This document shows positions 54,349-63,102 of a stretch of 64,000 nt of DNA, piece after piece. The position numbers were made by a program, and so were the translations under genes. Each line of letters opens with the position of its first letter. The first letter of the stretch is position 1. Below the pieces are notes generated by a model that was given only the letters and a program-made list of their open reading frames with translations, did not search any database and had not been told where the DNA came from. The stretch comes from Oerskovia jenensis (lineage in GTDB: Bacteria > Actinomycetota > Actinomycetes > Actinomycetales > Cellulomonadaceae), in assembly GCF_016907235.1 (NCBI RefSeq), contig NZ_JAFBBO010000001.1, positions 2,666,001 to 2,730,000 of the forward strand, read 5' to 3'.

Positions 54349-54403
54349 GGTGGTTCTCCTTCGGACAGTGCGGTCCAGCGATGGGTAGGGCGGCGCGCGG
54401 ACG

Positions 54404-54988
54404 TCAGCCGAGCGACGCGTCGAAACCGGTGGGGCGCAGGACCTTCGCAGGCACCCCGGCGACGATCGTGTCGGCCGGGACGTCCTTGGTCACGACCGCT
54501 CCGGCACCGACGATCGCACCGTCGCCGATGGTCACGCCCGGGACCACCGTGACCGATGCCCCCAGCCAGACCTTGCGTCCGATCCTGATCGGTGCGGGGA
54601 TCATGTCCGCTCGGCGGGCGGGGTCGACGGCGTGGTTCAGGGTCGTCAGGGTGCTCCCGTGCCCGATGAGGGTCCCGTCCCCGATCGTGATGCCACCGGT
54701 GTCCTGGAAGCGGCAGCCACTGTTGATGAAGACGTCCCTGCCCAGGGTCAGGTTCTTGCCGAACTCGCAGTAGAACGGCGGGAAGACCGTGACCGACTCG
54801 TCTACGACGACCCCCGTCAGCCGCGACAGCAGACCGCGCACCTCGTCCGGCGTGCGGTACCCGGAGTTGAGATCGGCGACGCACCGCAGCGCCTCCTGGG
54901 CCGCTCCGTGCATGAACTCGTGCCGTGCGGACCCGCCCTCGATGAGTTCGCCGCGGTTCACGTGCTCCAGAAAGTCCTCGAGGTCCAT
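54404..54988 (-). CDS. hexapeptide-repeat O-acetyltransferase (maltose/galactoside acetyltransferase type)
   Basis: A 194-aa left-handed beta-helix enzyme, ATG 54988. The N-terminal helical part (about 1-55) is followed by hexapeptide turns: [57 protein letters not shown] with the catalytic-type His, and [45 protein letters not shown] at the C-terminus. Matches the LacA/Maa group, which acetylates sugars with acetyl-CoA. Acceptor sugar unknown. It lies 66 bp from the divergent serine hydrolase gene. Confidence 0.9.
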   Translation of the reverse strand: MDLEDFLEHVNRGELIEGGSARHEFMHGAAQEALRCVADLNSGYRTPDEVRGLLSRLTGVVVDESVTVFPPFYCEFGKNLTLGRDVFINSGCRFQDTGGITIGDGTLIGHGSTLTTLNHAVDPARRADMIPAPIRIGRKVWLGASVTVVPGVTIGDGAIVGAGAVVTKDVPADTIVAGVPAKVLRPTGFDASLG

Positions 54989-55054
54989 CCTGCGATCCTG
55001 CCACTCCCACAATGCCCTGGCTTGACACGTCCCGTGAGGCCTACCGTCGAAGGC

Positions 55055-56203
55055 ATGAGCCTCACGACGGGATCCTTCGCCGCGTTCGACGACCACCTCC
55101 GGCAGGCTGCCGCAGGGGACGAGTTCTCGGGGGTCGTGCTCGTCTCCCGCGAGGGCGAGACGTTGTTCGAGGGGGCCTACGGCCTGGCCTCGCGGCGCTG
55201 GGGTGTGCCGGTCAAGACCTCGACGCGCTTCGACGTCGCGTCTGTGACCAAGCTCTTCACCTCGGTCGCGGTCCTCCAGCAGGTCGCGGCCGGGACCCTC
55301 GACCTGGACGCCTCGATCCACGACCACGTCGACCTCGAGGGCACGCAGATCCCGCGGGCGGTCACGCTGCGCCACCTGCTGTCGCACACCTCGGGCATCG
55401 CGGACGACGCCGACGAGGAGGCCGGCGAGTCCTACGAGGCCCTGTGGGTCGACAAGCCGAACTACTCGGTCACGCAGACCGCGGACTTCCTGCCGCAGTT
55501 CGTCCACAAGACCCCGACGTTCGGTGTGGGCGAGGGCTGCCGGTACTGCAACGTGGGGTACGTCCTCGCGGGGCTGGCTCTCGAGCGCGCCACGGGCCTC
55601 ACCTACCGCGACTACGTCCGCGAGCACGTCTTCGCGCGCGCGGGCATGGCGTCGTCGGGCTTCTTCGACATGCGCGAAGCGGTGCCGGACGTCGCGGAGG
55701 GCTGGGAGCCCGTCCGCGCAGCGGTGCCCGACGGCGACGCCCCCGACGGCGAGCCTCGCCACGGGGAGGGCGACGCGCCCGTCGTGGGGTGGCGGCAGAA
55801 CATCTACAGCTACCCGCCCATCGGCTCGCCCGACGGCGGCGCGCACGTCACGGCGGCCGACCTGGTCCGGTTCCTCGACGCCGTCCGGGCGGGCGAGCTC
55901 CTGCCGCCGGACCTCACGGACGCGTTCCTGAGCCCGCAGGCCCTGCACCACGAGATCCCGGACGCCGCGCCGGGCACGGCGGCGGCGGTGCACTTCGCGT
56001 TCGGCCTCGAGATCGAGGTCACCGCGGACGGGAGCGTCCGGTCGCTGTCCAAGGACGGGATCAACACGGGGTCGAGCGCGATCGTGAAGCACTACCCCGG
56101 GCAGGGCGGCGAGCCCGGCGTGACGATCGCGGTCGTGTCCAACAGCGAGGACGGGGCCTGGGACCCGATCAGGCGGCTCGACGACCTGGTCACCGGGGCG
56201 TAG
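55055..56203 (+). CDS. class C beta-lactamase-like serine hydrolase
   Basis: A 382-aa serine hydrolase, ATG 55055. SxxK motif Ser63-V-T-Lys66 in [20 protein letters not shown], then [20 protein letters not shown], the Tyr motif as [20 protein letters not shown] (Y-x-N) and [20 protein letters not shown] toward the end. No signal peptide is visible, so it is probably cytoplasmic and acts as an esterase or peptidase rather than a secreted lactamase. Its end overlaps the convergent SulP gene by 14 bp. Substrate unknown. Confidence 0.9.
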   Translation: MSLTTGSFAAFDDHLRQAAAGDEFSGVVLVSREGETLFEGAYGLASRRWGVPVKTSTRFDVASVTKLFTSVAVLQQVAAGTLDLDASIHDHVDLEGTQIPRAVTLRHLLSHTSGIADDADEEAGESYEALWVDKPNYSVTQTADFLPQFVHKTPTFGVGEGCRYCNVGYVLAGLALERATGLTYRDYVREHVFARAGMASSGFFDMREAVPDVAEGWEPVRAAVPDGDAPDGEPRHGEGDAPVVGWRQNIYSYPPIGSPDGGAHVTAADLVRFLDAVRAGELLPPDLTDAFLSPQALHHEIPDAAPGTAAAVHFAFGLEIEVTADGSVRSLSKDGINTGSSAIVKHYPGQGGEPGVTIAVVSNSEDGAWDPIRRLDDLVTGA

Positions 56204-57953
56204 CCGACAGGGTCCGGGCCGCCTCGACCGCGGCGTCGACGCTCGGCAGCAGGCGCCCGTCGGTCGCGAGCGCGGCGAACCACGGCGAGGCCGCGGCCCT
56301 GGCCGCGGTCTCGGCCGGGACCCGCGCGAGCAGGAGCGTGCAGCCGATCCCGGCGAGCTGCCGGTCGAGGTCCGCGAGCCCGTCGAGCACGGTCGAGGTG
56401 ACGCCGCGCTGGGCGCCGGACTCCAGGACCACGGCGTGCGGTGCGGGAGCGCTCGCCCTGGCCAGGGCGAGGATGCGCTCGACCGTGGGCCGGGTGTTCG
56501 CGGTGTAGAGGCCCGCGTCGAGGTGCAGGACCAGGACCCCTGGGGCGATGCCCGACTCCAGGGCCGCCTCGCGCGCGACCTCGCGCGTCACGTCGGCGTC
56601 CTCCTCGGAGTCGTCGCCCTCGGCGGTGCCACGGTCGACAGGTGCCCAGCCGCCCTGCGGGGTGCGCACGAGCGGGACGACGCGGGGGCGGTCGAGCTCA
56701 CGCAGCACGAGGACGAGCGTGAGCCCGACCCCGACCCCGACGGCGGGCAGCAGCCCGGCCACGAGGCCGATCACCGTGGTCACGACCGCGACCGCGAACT
56801 CGACCCGGTTGATGCGCCACAGGACCACGAAGTCGCCGACCTTGATGAGGCTCACGGTCGCGACGACGACCATCGCGCCGAGCGTGGCCTGCGGCAGGTC
56901 GTCGAGCACGGGGGCGAGGAAGAGCGCGACGAGGATCGCGAGGGCCGCGGTCACCAGCCCGGCGACCTGCGTCCGGGCCCCGGCCCGGAGGCTGACGGCG
57001 GTCTGGGAGAAGCCACCCGCGGGCGGCATCGCGCGGAAGAACGCGCCGACCACGGCCGCGACCCCGTTCGCCAGGAGCTCCTGGTCCGGCCCGATCTGTG
57101 GCTCGTCCGGTCGACGGACCCCGCGCCCCACGGCGACGGTCTCGAGGAACGCCATGATCGCGATCGCGCTCGCGCCGGCGAGCATCGAGCCGACGAGCGA
57201 CAGGTCGGGCAGCACGGGGAGCGGCAGCCCGGGCGGGATCGGTTCGATGACCTCGACGCCCCGGTCGGTGAGACCCGCGAAGGCCACGAGCGCGATGCCC
57301 GCGGCCACGACGACCAGAGGGGCGGGTACCCGTGGCGCGACGCGGCCGAGCAGCAGCAGGACCGCGATGCTCCCGACCGACAGCGCGACCGTCGCCGGGA
57401 CGGCCTGGTCGAGGCTGCCGAGCGCCGCGCCGAGCACGTGGAAGAACCCCGTGGCGTCGGGGTCGGTGGGCACCCCGAGGAGGTGCGGGAGCTGGGCGGC
57501 GGCGACGGTCGCGCCCACCCCGGCCTTGATCCCCACGAGCGTGGCCTGCGAGATGTTCTCGACGAGCGAGCCCAGGCGCAGCACCCGCGTGAGCAGCAGC
57601 AGCGCGCCGACGAGCAGCGTCAGCGTCGCCACGGCCCGCGCGGGGTCCGCGGCGTCCGCGGCGACGCCGGCAGCGAGCAGCGTCGAGGCCGAGAGCGTCG
57701 CGATGGTCGACGTCGTGCTCATGCTCAGCGTCCGCGAGCCACCCAGCAGTGCGTACACGACGAGCGGCACCATGCACGTGTACAGCCCGAAGCTCACGGG
57801 CAGGTTCGCGATGGTCGCGTACGCCATGGCCTGCGGCACGACGACGGCGCCCGCCGAGAGGCCGCCCACGACGTCGGACCGCAGCCAGGAGGCGCGGTAG
57901 CCGCGCAGGGTCGGGAAGAGATCCGCGCATGGCCCTGACGGCACGGACGTCAC
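56190..57953 (-). CDS. SulP-family anion transporter with STAS domain
   Basis: A 587-aa membrane protein, GTG 57953 chosen for the GTGA overlap with the upstream HAD gene. The transport domain begins [40 protein letters not shown] (SulP signature), with about 12 spans, [20 protein letters not shown] near the end of the core, and a C-terminal STAS domain ([40 protein letters not shown]). Members move sulfate, bicarbonate or dicarboxylates, often with Na+ or H+. The position just after a sulfatase gene suggests that sulfate released from esters, or sulfate itself, is the substrate. Confidence 0.9.
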   Translation of the reverse strand: MTSVPSGPCADLFPTLRGYRASWLRSDVVGGLSAGAVVVPQAMAYATIANLPVSFGLYTCMVPLVVYALLGGSRTLSMSTTSTIATLSASTLLAAGVAADAADPARAVATLTLLVGALLLLTRVLRLGSLVENISQATLVGIKAGVGATVAAAQLPHLLGVPTDPDATGFFHVLGAALGSLDQAVPATVALSVGSIAVLLLLGRVAPRVPAPLVVVAAGIALVAFAGLTDRGVEVIEPIPPGLPLPVLPDLSLVGSMLAGASAIAIMAFLETVAVGRGVRRPDEPQIGPDQELLANGVAAVVGAFFRAMPPAGGFSQTAVSLRAGARTQVAGLVTAALAILVALFLAPVLDDLPQATLGAMVVVATVSLIKVGDFVVLWRINRVEFAVAVVTTVIGLVAGLLPAVGVGVGLTLVLVLRELDRPRVVPLVRTPQGGWAPVDRGTAEGDDSEEDADVTREVAREAALESGIAPGVLVLHLDAGLYTANTRPTVERILALARASAPAPHAVVLESGAQRGVTSTVLDGLADLDRQLAGIGCTLLLARVPAETAARAAASPWFAALATDGRLLPSVDAAVEAARTLSATPR

Positions 57954-58945
57954 CGGCCCCGGGCCTCGGGAACCCGCGGTGCCGTCCCCGCCGTGGACAC
58001 CGGGGCGATCCCTTGCGCGGTCCCCGGCGCGGTCGGGAAGACCTGCGACCAGTCGTCGCGCACGCTCACCACGGTCCACCCCCTGTCCGCCGCAGCGATG
58101 AGCGCCTGGTCCGCACCCTTGTCGTAGGGCAGGTCCCCGCGGTCCGGGTCGTCGTGACGGATCAGGACCGCCATCCCTCGGGGGTGTCCGGCCGCGTAGG
58201 CGAGCATGGGGACGTCGCCGTTCGAGTTGCCGACCGCGAGCACGGGTCGTCGCCCGATGCGGCTCCAGATGCGTACGGGCTTCTCGGGACCGTCGTCCAT
58301 GAACGAGAACGACGAGCCGTAGACCACGTCGTCCGTCTCGTCGTCGTAGCTGAGCCCCAGGCTCGATCCGACGACCTGCTCGGGGGCCACGCCGTAGTAG
58401 TCCTCCGTGAAGGGGCGCATGAAGTCCCGGTCACCTCCCGAGGTGATGTAGGTCGAGAACCCGTGGGCGCGCAGGAGGTCCAGGAGCTCGCGCATGGGCT
58501 GGTACGTGGCGTAGCGGTAGGGCGTGCCGAGGGCGGGGTGCGTGGCCTCGTCGAGGAAAGCTCGCACCGAGTCCGCGTAGGTCCCGACCGAGCGCCCCGC
58601 CTGCGCGGCGACGACGGCCTCGATCAGGAGGCGGAGGTCGGTGTCGTCCCCCGCGTAGTGCTTGTCGACAGCGCCGCCCAACCACGCCAGGTCGCCGGTC
58701 GCGGCCGCACGGTAGGGCTGGCTCTCGGCGAGGGCCGGGTCGTTCGCGGCCGCCTGCGCCCACTGCGCGACGAGGAAGTGGAGCTGGACCGGCAGGGGCT
58801 TCTCGGTCCACAGGGTGCCGTCGTTGTCGAGGACGGCGACGCGCTCTGCCGGGGGCAGTGCGTCGGGGCCGGTCGCGACCGCGGCCACGAGGTCGAGGAT
58901 CGCTCGTCGGGTCGGGGTGTCGCGCCAGGACGGAAGGTCGGGCAT
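57950..58945 (-). CDS. HAD-superfamily phosphatase (SerB-like fold)
   Basis: A 331-aa protein, ATG 58945. Motif I VAVLDNDGTLWTEKPLPVQL (nucleophile Asp, about 37-45), motif II TYITSGGDRDFMRP (Ser/Thr), a Lys in GPEKPVRIWSRIG, and motif III LAVGNSNGDVPMLAYAAGHP (metal Asp). Fold resembles phosphoserine-phosphatase-like HADs. It is coupled to the SulP gene by a GTGA overlap and follows the sulfatase gene after 84 bp, suggesting a three-gene sulfate-ester unit; the link between the phosphatase and sulfate is unclear. Confidence 0.85.
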   Translation of the reverse strand: MPDLPSWRDTPTRRAILDLVAAVATGPDALPPAERVAVLDNDGTLWTEKPLPVQLHFLVAQWAQAAANDPALAESQPYRAAATGDLAWLGGAVDKHYAGDDTDLRLLIEAVVAAQAGRSVGTYADSVRAFLDEATHPALGTPYRYATYQPMRELLDLLRAHGFSTYITSGGDRDFMRPFTEDYYGVAPEQVVGSSLGLSYDDETDDVVYGSSFSFMDDGPEKPVRIWSRIGRRPVLAVGNSNGDVPMLAYAAGHPRGMAVLIRHDDPDRGDLPYDKGADQALIAAADRGWTVVSVRDDWSQVFPTAPGTAQGIAPVSTAGTAPRVPEARGR

Positions 58946-58982
58946 CAGGGTCCTCTCACCGGTTCGGGTGCGGGTACGGGAC

Positions 58983-59019
58983 GCCCGGGGCGGTCGGCGC
59001 GAGGCCGGCCGCCCCGGGC
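58983..59019 (-). terminator. intercistronic hairpin between sulfatase and HAD genes
   Basis: GCCCGGGGCGGTCGGC and GCCGGCCGCCCCGGGC pair over 16 bp with one G-U. It lies between the sulfatase stop (59030) and the HAD start (58945) on the minus strand, so it may lower expression of HAD-SulP relative to the sulfatase. Confidence 0.7.
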
Positions 59020-59029
59020 GGGCAGGACG

Positions 59030-61375
59030 TCAGTCGCGCGACATGGCCGCGGCCATGTGGGCCTCGAGGTCGAGGTAGGCGTCGTCGGCGATGTCGAAGA
59101 CGACCCGCGCGATCTCACCGCCCGTGAAGTCGAACCCGTAGCCGTACAGCGACGAGACGGGATCCGCGCTGTCGCGTCCGATCGTCAGCCCTTCGCCGCA
59201 CAGCGAGAAGTGCCCGAGGACCGTGCGGATGCGCTTCTCGCCGACCTGCTGGTCGTCGATGTAGAGCGTGAGCGGGCCCACGCCCTCGCGGTTCTCGCCC
59301 ATGCCCTCCTTGGTGAACTCGACGCCGATGATGTGCTTGCCCGAGGTCGGCACCGGGGCCGAGACGCGGTCCTCGGGCGGGATGCCCAGGAAGTTGTACA
59401 CGTAGTGCACCTGGCCGTCCTTGACGACGAGCGCGTGCCCGCCGAAGCGGGACCCGTGCGCGAAGATCACGCCCTGCGACTCGGGGGTCAGCTCGACCTC
59501 CGCCGCGATCTTGTACGAGACGCCGTGCGTGTTGGCCGCGGACCGCTCGGGCACCTCGCTCGTGCCGGGGTAGTAGACGAACTGGCCGCTCGGCGGTGCC
59601 GGCTGGTGGAACTCCATGGCGACGAACGTCTCGAAGTCCTTGGGGTTGCCGATGATCTGGAGGTCGTTGAGCGGCAGCACCTTGTTCGCCTTCGCCTCCT
59701 CCAGCCACAGGGCCTTGAGCTCCTCGAGCTTCTCGGGGTGCTCGGCGGCGAGGTTCTGCGACTCCGAGCGGTCGACCTCGGTGTGGTAGAGCTCCCACAC
59801 GTCGTCGTCGAAGTGCCCCTTGCCGCTCACCGGTCCGTGCACCGAGACGGCCTTCCAGCCCTCGTGCCAGATGCCGCGTTGCCCGAACATCTCGTAGTAC
59901 TGCGTCTGCTTGTTCGTCGGCGCGTCCGGCGCGGCGCCGAACGACGGGACCATCGACACCCCCGAGAGCGGGGTCTGTGCGACACCGTTGTACGTGTCGG
60001 GGAACTCGACGCCGCACGCCTCGAGGATCGTGGGCACGATGTCGGTCGAGTGGTGGTACTGGTGGCGGACCTCGCCCCTGGCGGCGATGCCCGCGGGCCA
60101 GTGGATGACCAGGGGGTCGGCGACCCCACCCTGGTAGGTGTAGCGCTTGAACATCTTGTACGGGGTGGAGAAGGCCGCAGCCCACCCCGTCGGGTAGTGG
60201 TTGTAGGTGTCGGGGGTGCCCAGCTTGTCGACCATCGTGAGGTTCTGCGCCTCGTCGTCGGGGTAGCCGCCGAAGATCTTGCCCTCGTTGACCGAGCCGT
60301 TCGGGCTGCCCTCCCCGGAGGCGCCGTTGTCGGCGCAGTACACGATGATCGTGTTCTCGAGCTGTCCGGACTCCTCGAGGTAGTCGACGACGCGCCCGAC
60401 CTGGGCGTCGGTGTACTCGCTGAACCCGGCGAACACCTCGGCCATCCGGGAGAACATGTGCTTCTCCTCGTCGTTCAACGAGGCCCACGGGCGCACCTCG
60501 TCCGTCGGGGAGAAGGTCCCGTCGGGCATGGGGTTGAGCTCGGTGAGCACCGTGCCCTCGGGCAGGATGCCGCGCTCGACCATGCGCGGCAGGACCCACT
60601 CGCGGTAGGCCTCGTACCCGTCGTCGAACCGGCCCTTGTACTTGTCGATGTACTCCTGCGGCGCGTGGTGCGGGGCGTGGTTCGCGCCGGGGCAGAACCA
60701 CATGTACCAGGGCTTGTCGGGCTCGGTCTGCCGGACGTCCCGGATCATCTTGAGCGCCTGGTCGGCCAGGTCCCTCGACAGGTGGTAGCCGTCCTCGGGC
60801 AGGTACGGCTGGTCGATGTAGTGGTTGTCCTCGGCGAGCGACGGGTACCAGTTGTTGGTCTCCCCGCCGATGAAGCCGTAGAACCTGTCGTACCCCTGGG
60901 CGAGCGGCCAGTTCTTCTTCGACGCCCCGGCCGTCCACTCGTCGATCGGCACGTTGTGGTTCTTGCCGACCCAGAAGGTCGACCAGCCCGCGTCCCGCAG
61001 GACGTGCGCCATGGTCGCGTTCGACGCGGGGATGTGGGAGTTGTAGCCCGGGAAGCCCGTCGAGGACTCCGAGATCGTCGCGAAGCCGTTGAGGTGGTGG
61101 TTGCGGCCCGTCAGGAACGTCGATCGCGTCGGCGAGCACAGCGCCGTGGTGTGCCACTGCGAGTACGTCAGGCCGTCGCGCGCGAGGCGGTCCATCGTCG
61201 GCATCTCGATCCGGCCGCCGTACGGCGACCACGAGGCCATGCCCGTGTCGTCGTACAGCACGACGAGCACGTTGGGGGAGCCCGCCGGGGCCTTGGGCGG
61301 GAGGAACGCGTCCCAGTCCGGGGTCGAGTCCCGGACGTCGAGCTTGATCTCACCGCTGAACGGCTTCTTCGTCAT
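59030..61375 (-). CDS. type I arylsulfatase
   Basis: A 781-aa sulfatase, ATG 61375. NVLVVLYDDTGMASWSPYGG binds Ca2+ (adjacent Asp pair), and TTALCSPTRSTFLTGRNHHL has the formylglycine consensus C-x-P-x-R with Cys80 as the residue to be oxidised. WYMWFCPGANHAPHHAPQEY (His) and NTIIVYCADNGASGEGSPNG (Asp-Asn metal pair) complete the active site. The C-terminal about 200 residues form a second, beta-rich domain with helices, as in atsA-type enzymes. There is no signal peptide, so it acts in the cytoplasm on imported sulfate esters; a formylglycine-generating enzyme must be elsewhere. Cotranscription with HAD and SulP is likely. Confidence 0.93.
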   Translation of the reverse strand: MTKKPFSGEIKLDVRDSTPDWDAFLPPKAPAGSPNVLVVLYDDTGMASWSPYGGRIEMPTMDRLARDGLTYSQWHTTALCSPTRSTFLTGRNHHLNGFATISESSTGFPGYNSHIPASNATMAHVLRDAGWSTFWVGKNHNVPIDEWTAGASKKNWPLAQGYDRFYGFIGGETNNWYPSLAEDNHYIDQPYLPEDGYHLSRDLADQALKMIRDVRQTEPDKPWYMWFCPGANHAPHHAPQEYIDKYKGRFDDGYEAYREWVLPRMVERGILPEGTVLTELNPMPDGTFSPTDEVRPWASLNDEEKHMFSRMAEVFAGFSEYTDAQVGRVVDYLEESGQLENTIIVYCADNGASGEGSPNGSVNEGKIFGGYPDDEAQNLTMVDKLGTPDTYNHYPTGWAAAFSTPYKMFKRYTYQGGVADPLVIHWPAGIAARGEVRHQYHHSTDIVPTILEACGVEFPDTYNGVAQTPLSGVSMVPSFGAAPDAPTNKQTQYYEMFGQRGIWHEGWKAVSVHGPVSGKGHFDDDVWELYHTEVDRSESQNLAAEHPEKLEELKALWLEEAKANKVLPLNDLQIIGNPKDFETFVAMEFHQPAPPSGQFVYYPGTSEVPERSAANTHGVSYKIAAEVELTPESQGVIFAHGSRFGGHALVVKDGQVHYVYNFLGIPPEDRVSAPVPTSGKHIIGVEFTKEGMGENREGVGPLTLYIDDQQVGEKRIRTVLGHFSLCGEGLTIGRDSADPVSSLYGYGFDFTGGEIARVVFDIADDAYLDLEAHMAAAMSRD

Positions 61376-61674
61376 GTCGCCTCCGTGGTCGCCATCGCTG
61401 TGGTCCGGAGGGCGGCACGCGACCGGGCGCCGGACCGAGTTCGAGTCGTGCGGAACATCGAGGAACGACAGGGTGTCTCCACCCCGCCTGGTGCGGACGA
61501 GCAGAGGGCTCCGGCGTCGTCGCCGGTGCCCCGGTCACTCACGCTAGGCCGGGTCGCCCGACCGCGCTCGGCGAGAAGGGCATCCGACCCGCCGTCCCGG
61601 CGTGCGTCCGCATTTTTCCGGAACGTCAGGCATCCGCTACCGTGACGCGGCCAGCCGCTGCTCAGGGAGAACAT
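61376..61674. other. divergent intergenic region
   Basis: About 300 bp between the sulfatase and AdoMet decarboxylase starts; it must hold both promoters, but no match good enough to report was found. It contains no gene. Some unresolved dyads occur (CGGAACATCGAGGAACG near 61450). Confidence 0.6.
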
Positions 61675-62031
61675 GTGCCGACCGACCCGGTCAACCGCAA
61701 CCTCGTCTACGTCTTCGACGTCCTCGGCGGCGACCCCGCTCTCCTCGACGACGAGACGACCGTCCGCACCTGCCTCTCGCAGCTCGTCGACGGTGCCGGG
61801 CTGACCCCTCTCGGCGAGACCTCGCACCGCTTCGAGCCGCAAGGTTTCAGCATGGCGACGCTCCTGGCCGAGTCCCATCTCGCGGTCCACACGTGGCCCG
61901 AGGACGGCACCGCCTACGTGACCCTCACGACCTGCCGCGCGCCGTCGTCGGGCAGCTTCGAGGACGACACGCGCAGCCTGCTGCGCGAGACCTTCTCGGC
62001 CGCCGACGTGACCGTCCGGACCCTCCTGTGA
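61675..62031 (+). CDS. speH: S-adenosylmethionine decarboxylase proenzyme
   Basis: A 118-aa proenzyme; GTG 61675 is preferred because AGGGAGA lies 7 bp ahead, against GTG 61642 with none. It splits itself to form a pyruvoyl group and decarboxylates SAM to give the aminopropyl donor for spermidine. AESHLAVHTWPEDG has the cleavage site before Ser67 (Glu66-Ser67), His72 for processing, and Cys87 in TTCRAPSSG; the 67-72-87 spacing equals Ser63-His68-Cys83 of the Thermotoga enzyme. It overlaps the DUF4178 gene (GTGA) and opens a polyamine-linked operon ending with a membrane spermidine synthase. Confidence 0.93.
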   Translation: MPTDPVNRNLVYVFDVLGGDPALLDDETTVRTCLSQLVDGAGLTPLGETSHRFEPQGFSMATLLAESHLAVHTWPEDGTAYVTLTTCRAPSSGSFEDDTRSLLRETFSAADVTVRTLL

Positions 62032-62771
62032 AGGCGCGCCGACCCCGGGCCCGCATGTCGCTCGGCAAGCACCTGATCGGCGCGCCGCCGTGGCGCTCGC
62101 TGCCGCAGGGCGTCGTCGTCTACGGCGAGAAGGACCCGAGCGACGGCGTGACGTACTACTGGGAGGAGTGGGAGGTCCTCGGGTACGAGAACCTCGACTT
62201 CTGGGTCGAGTACGACCACGACACGAAGGGCGTCACGCTCTACCGTCCCGCGGAGTCCGAGGAGGCGCTCGACCCGACGCGGATGCGCGTGGGACAGACC
62301 CTGACCCTCACGGTCGCCGGGACGAAGCACCGTGCGGTCGTCTCCGAGGTCGGCGTCGGGACCATCGTGTCGCTCGACGGCTCGTTCACGTACGACCTGA
62401 CGCCGGGGCAGCGCGTCGCCTACGCCGAGCTCCGCGCGAACCGCACGGTGTTCTCGCTCGAGAAGTTCGACGACCGCGTCATCGACCTCTACCAGGGCAC
62501 CGTCCTGGACGCCGCGGGTCAGAAGGCGCACTTCGGCAAGCGGGTCGCGCCGCGCCAGGGCGGGGTCAGTCCCGCGGTCGCGGTCGTGGCGCTCGTCGCG
62601 ATGGGCATCGGGCTGTTCTCCGCGTGCGGCGACCGCGACGACGACCGCGACGAGTGCACGCCCCGCACGGTCGAGCAGCAGTACGACGCGAGCGGGGACC
62701 CCCTCACGACCGACCAGACCTGCTACCGCCGCTCGGTCTACGGCGGCGGTGGTGGCGGGCTCGGCAAGTAG
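62028..62771 (+). CDS. DUF4178 protein with C-terminal membrane span
   Basis: A 247-aa protein, GTG 62028 in a GTGA overlap; ATG 62055 (MSLGKHLIGAPPWRSLPQGV) is an alternative start. Residues about 10-165 form a beta-rich DUF4178 domain: GVTYYWEEWEVLGYENLDFW, WVEYDHDTKGVTLYRP, GQTLTLTVAGTKHRAVVSEV, YDLTPGQRVAYAELRANRTV, EKFDDRVIDLYQGTVLD. A span follows (VAVVALVAMGIGLFSACG), then an Asp/Arg-rich tail and a Gly-rich end (YGGGGGGLGK). DUF4178 often sits with SpeH/SpeE/DUF350 in bacterial polyamine-linked clusters. Molecular role unknown. Confidence 0.88.
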   Translation: MKARRPRARMSLGKHLIGAPPWRSLPQGVVVYGEKDPSDGVTYYWEEWEVLGYENLDFWVEYDHDTKGVTLYRPAESEEALDPTRMRVGQTLTLTVAGTKHRAVVSEVGVGTIVSLDGSFTYDLTPGQRVAYAELRANRTVFSLEKFDDRVIDLYQGTVLDAAGQKAHFGKRVAPRQGGVSPAVAVVALVAMGIGLFSACGDRDDDRDECTPRTVEQQYDASGDPLTTDQTCYRRSVYGGGGGGLGK

Positions 62772-62875
62772 CACCTCGCGCGACCCCGGCGCGGCGCGCA
62801 CCGGCCGGCGCGACCTCGCACCGGCGACATCACGACCGCCCAGCACACCCACCCTCACGACACCTCGGAGCAACC

Positions 62876-63100
62876 ATGAGCATCATCGACGAGCTGCGCC
62901 TCGACGCCTTCCTGTCCACGATCGTCTACTCGGTGCTGGGCATCGTCCTGCTCGTCCTGACGATCGTCGTCGTCAACTACCTCTTCAAGCTCAACCTGCA
63001 CCGCGAGCTCGTCGACGAGCACAACACGGCCTTCGGGATCATGATCGCCGGGCTGGCCGTCGCCATCGGCATCATCATCGCGGGGACGATCCTCTCCTGA
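62876..63100 (+). CDS. DUF350 two-span membrane protein
   Basis: A 74-aa protein, ATG 62876. Two spans: STIVYSVLGIVLLVLTIVVV (about 14-33) and FGIMIAGLAVAIGIIIAGTI (about 53-72), with the conserved HRELVDEHNTAFGIMIAGLA between them. DUF350 (YjfL-like) proteins usually carry one or more copies of this hairpin; this is the one-repeat form. Found beside spermidine/amidoligase genes in many bacteria. Function unknown; presumed membrane partner of the polyamine-dependent system. Confidence 0.9.
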   Translation: MSIIDELRLDAFLSTIVYSVLGIVLLVLTIVVVNYLFKLNLHRELVDEHNTAFGIMIAGLAVAIGIIIAGTILS

Positions 63101-63102
63101 CG

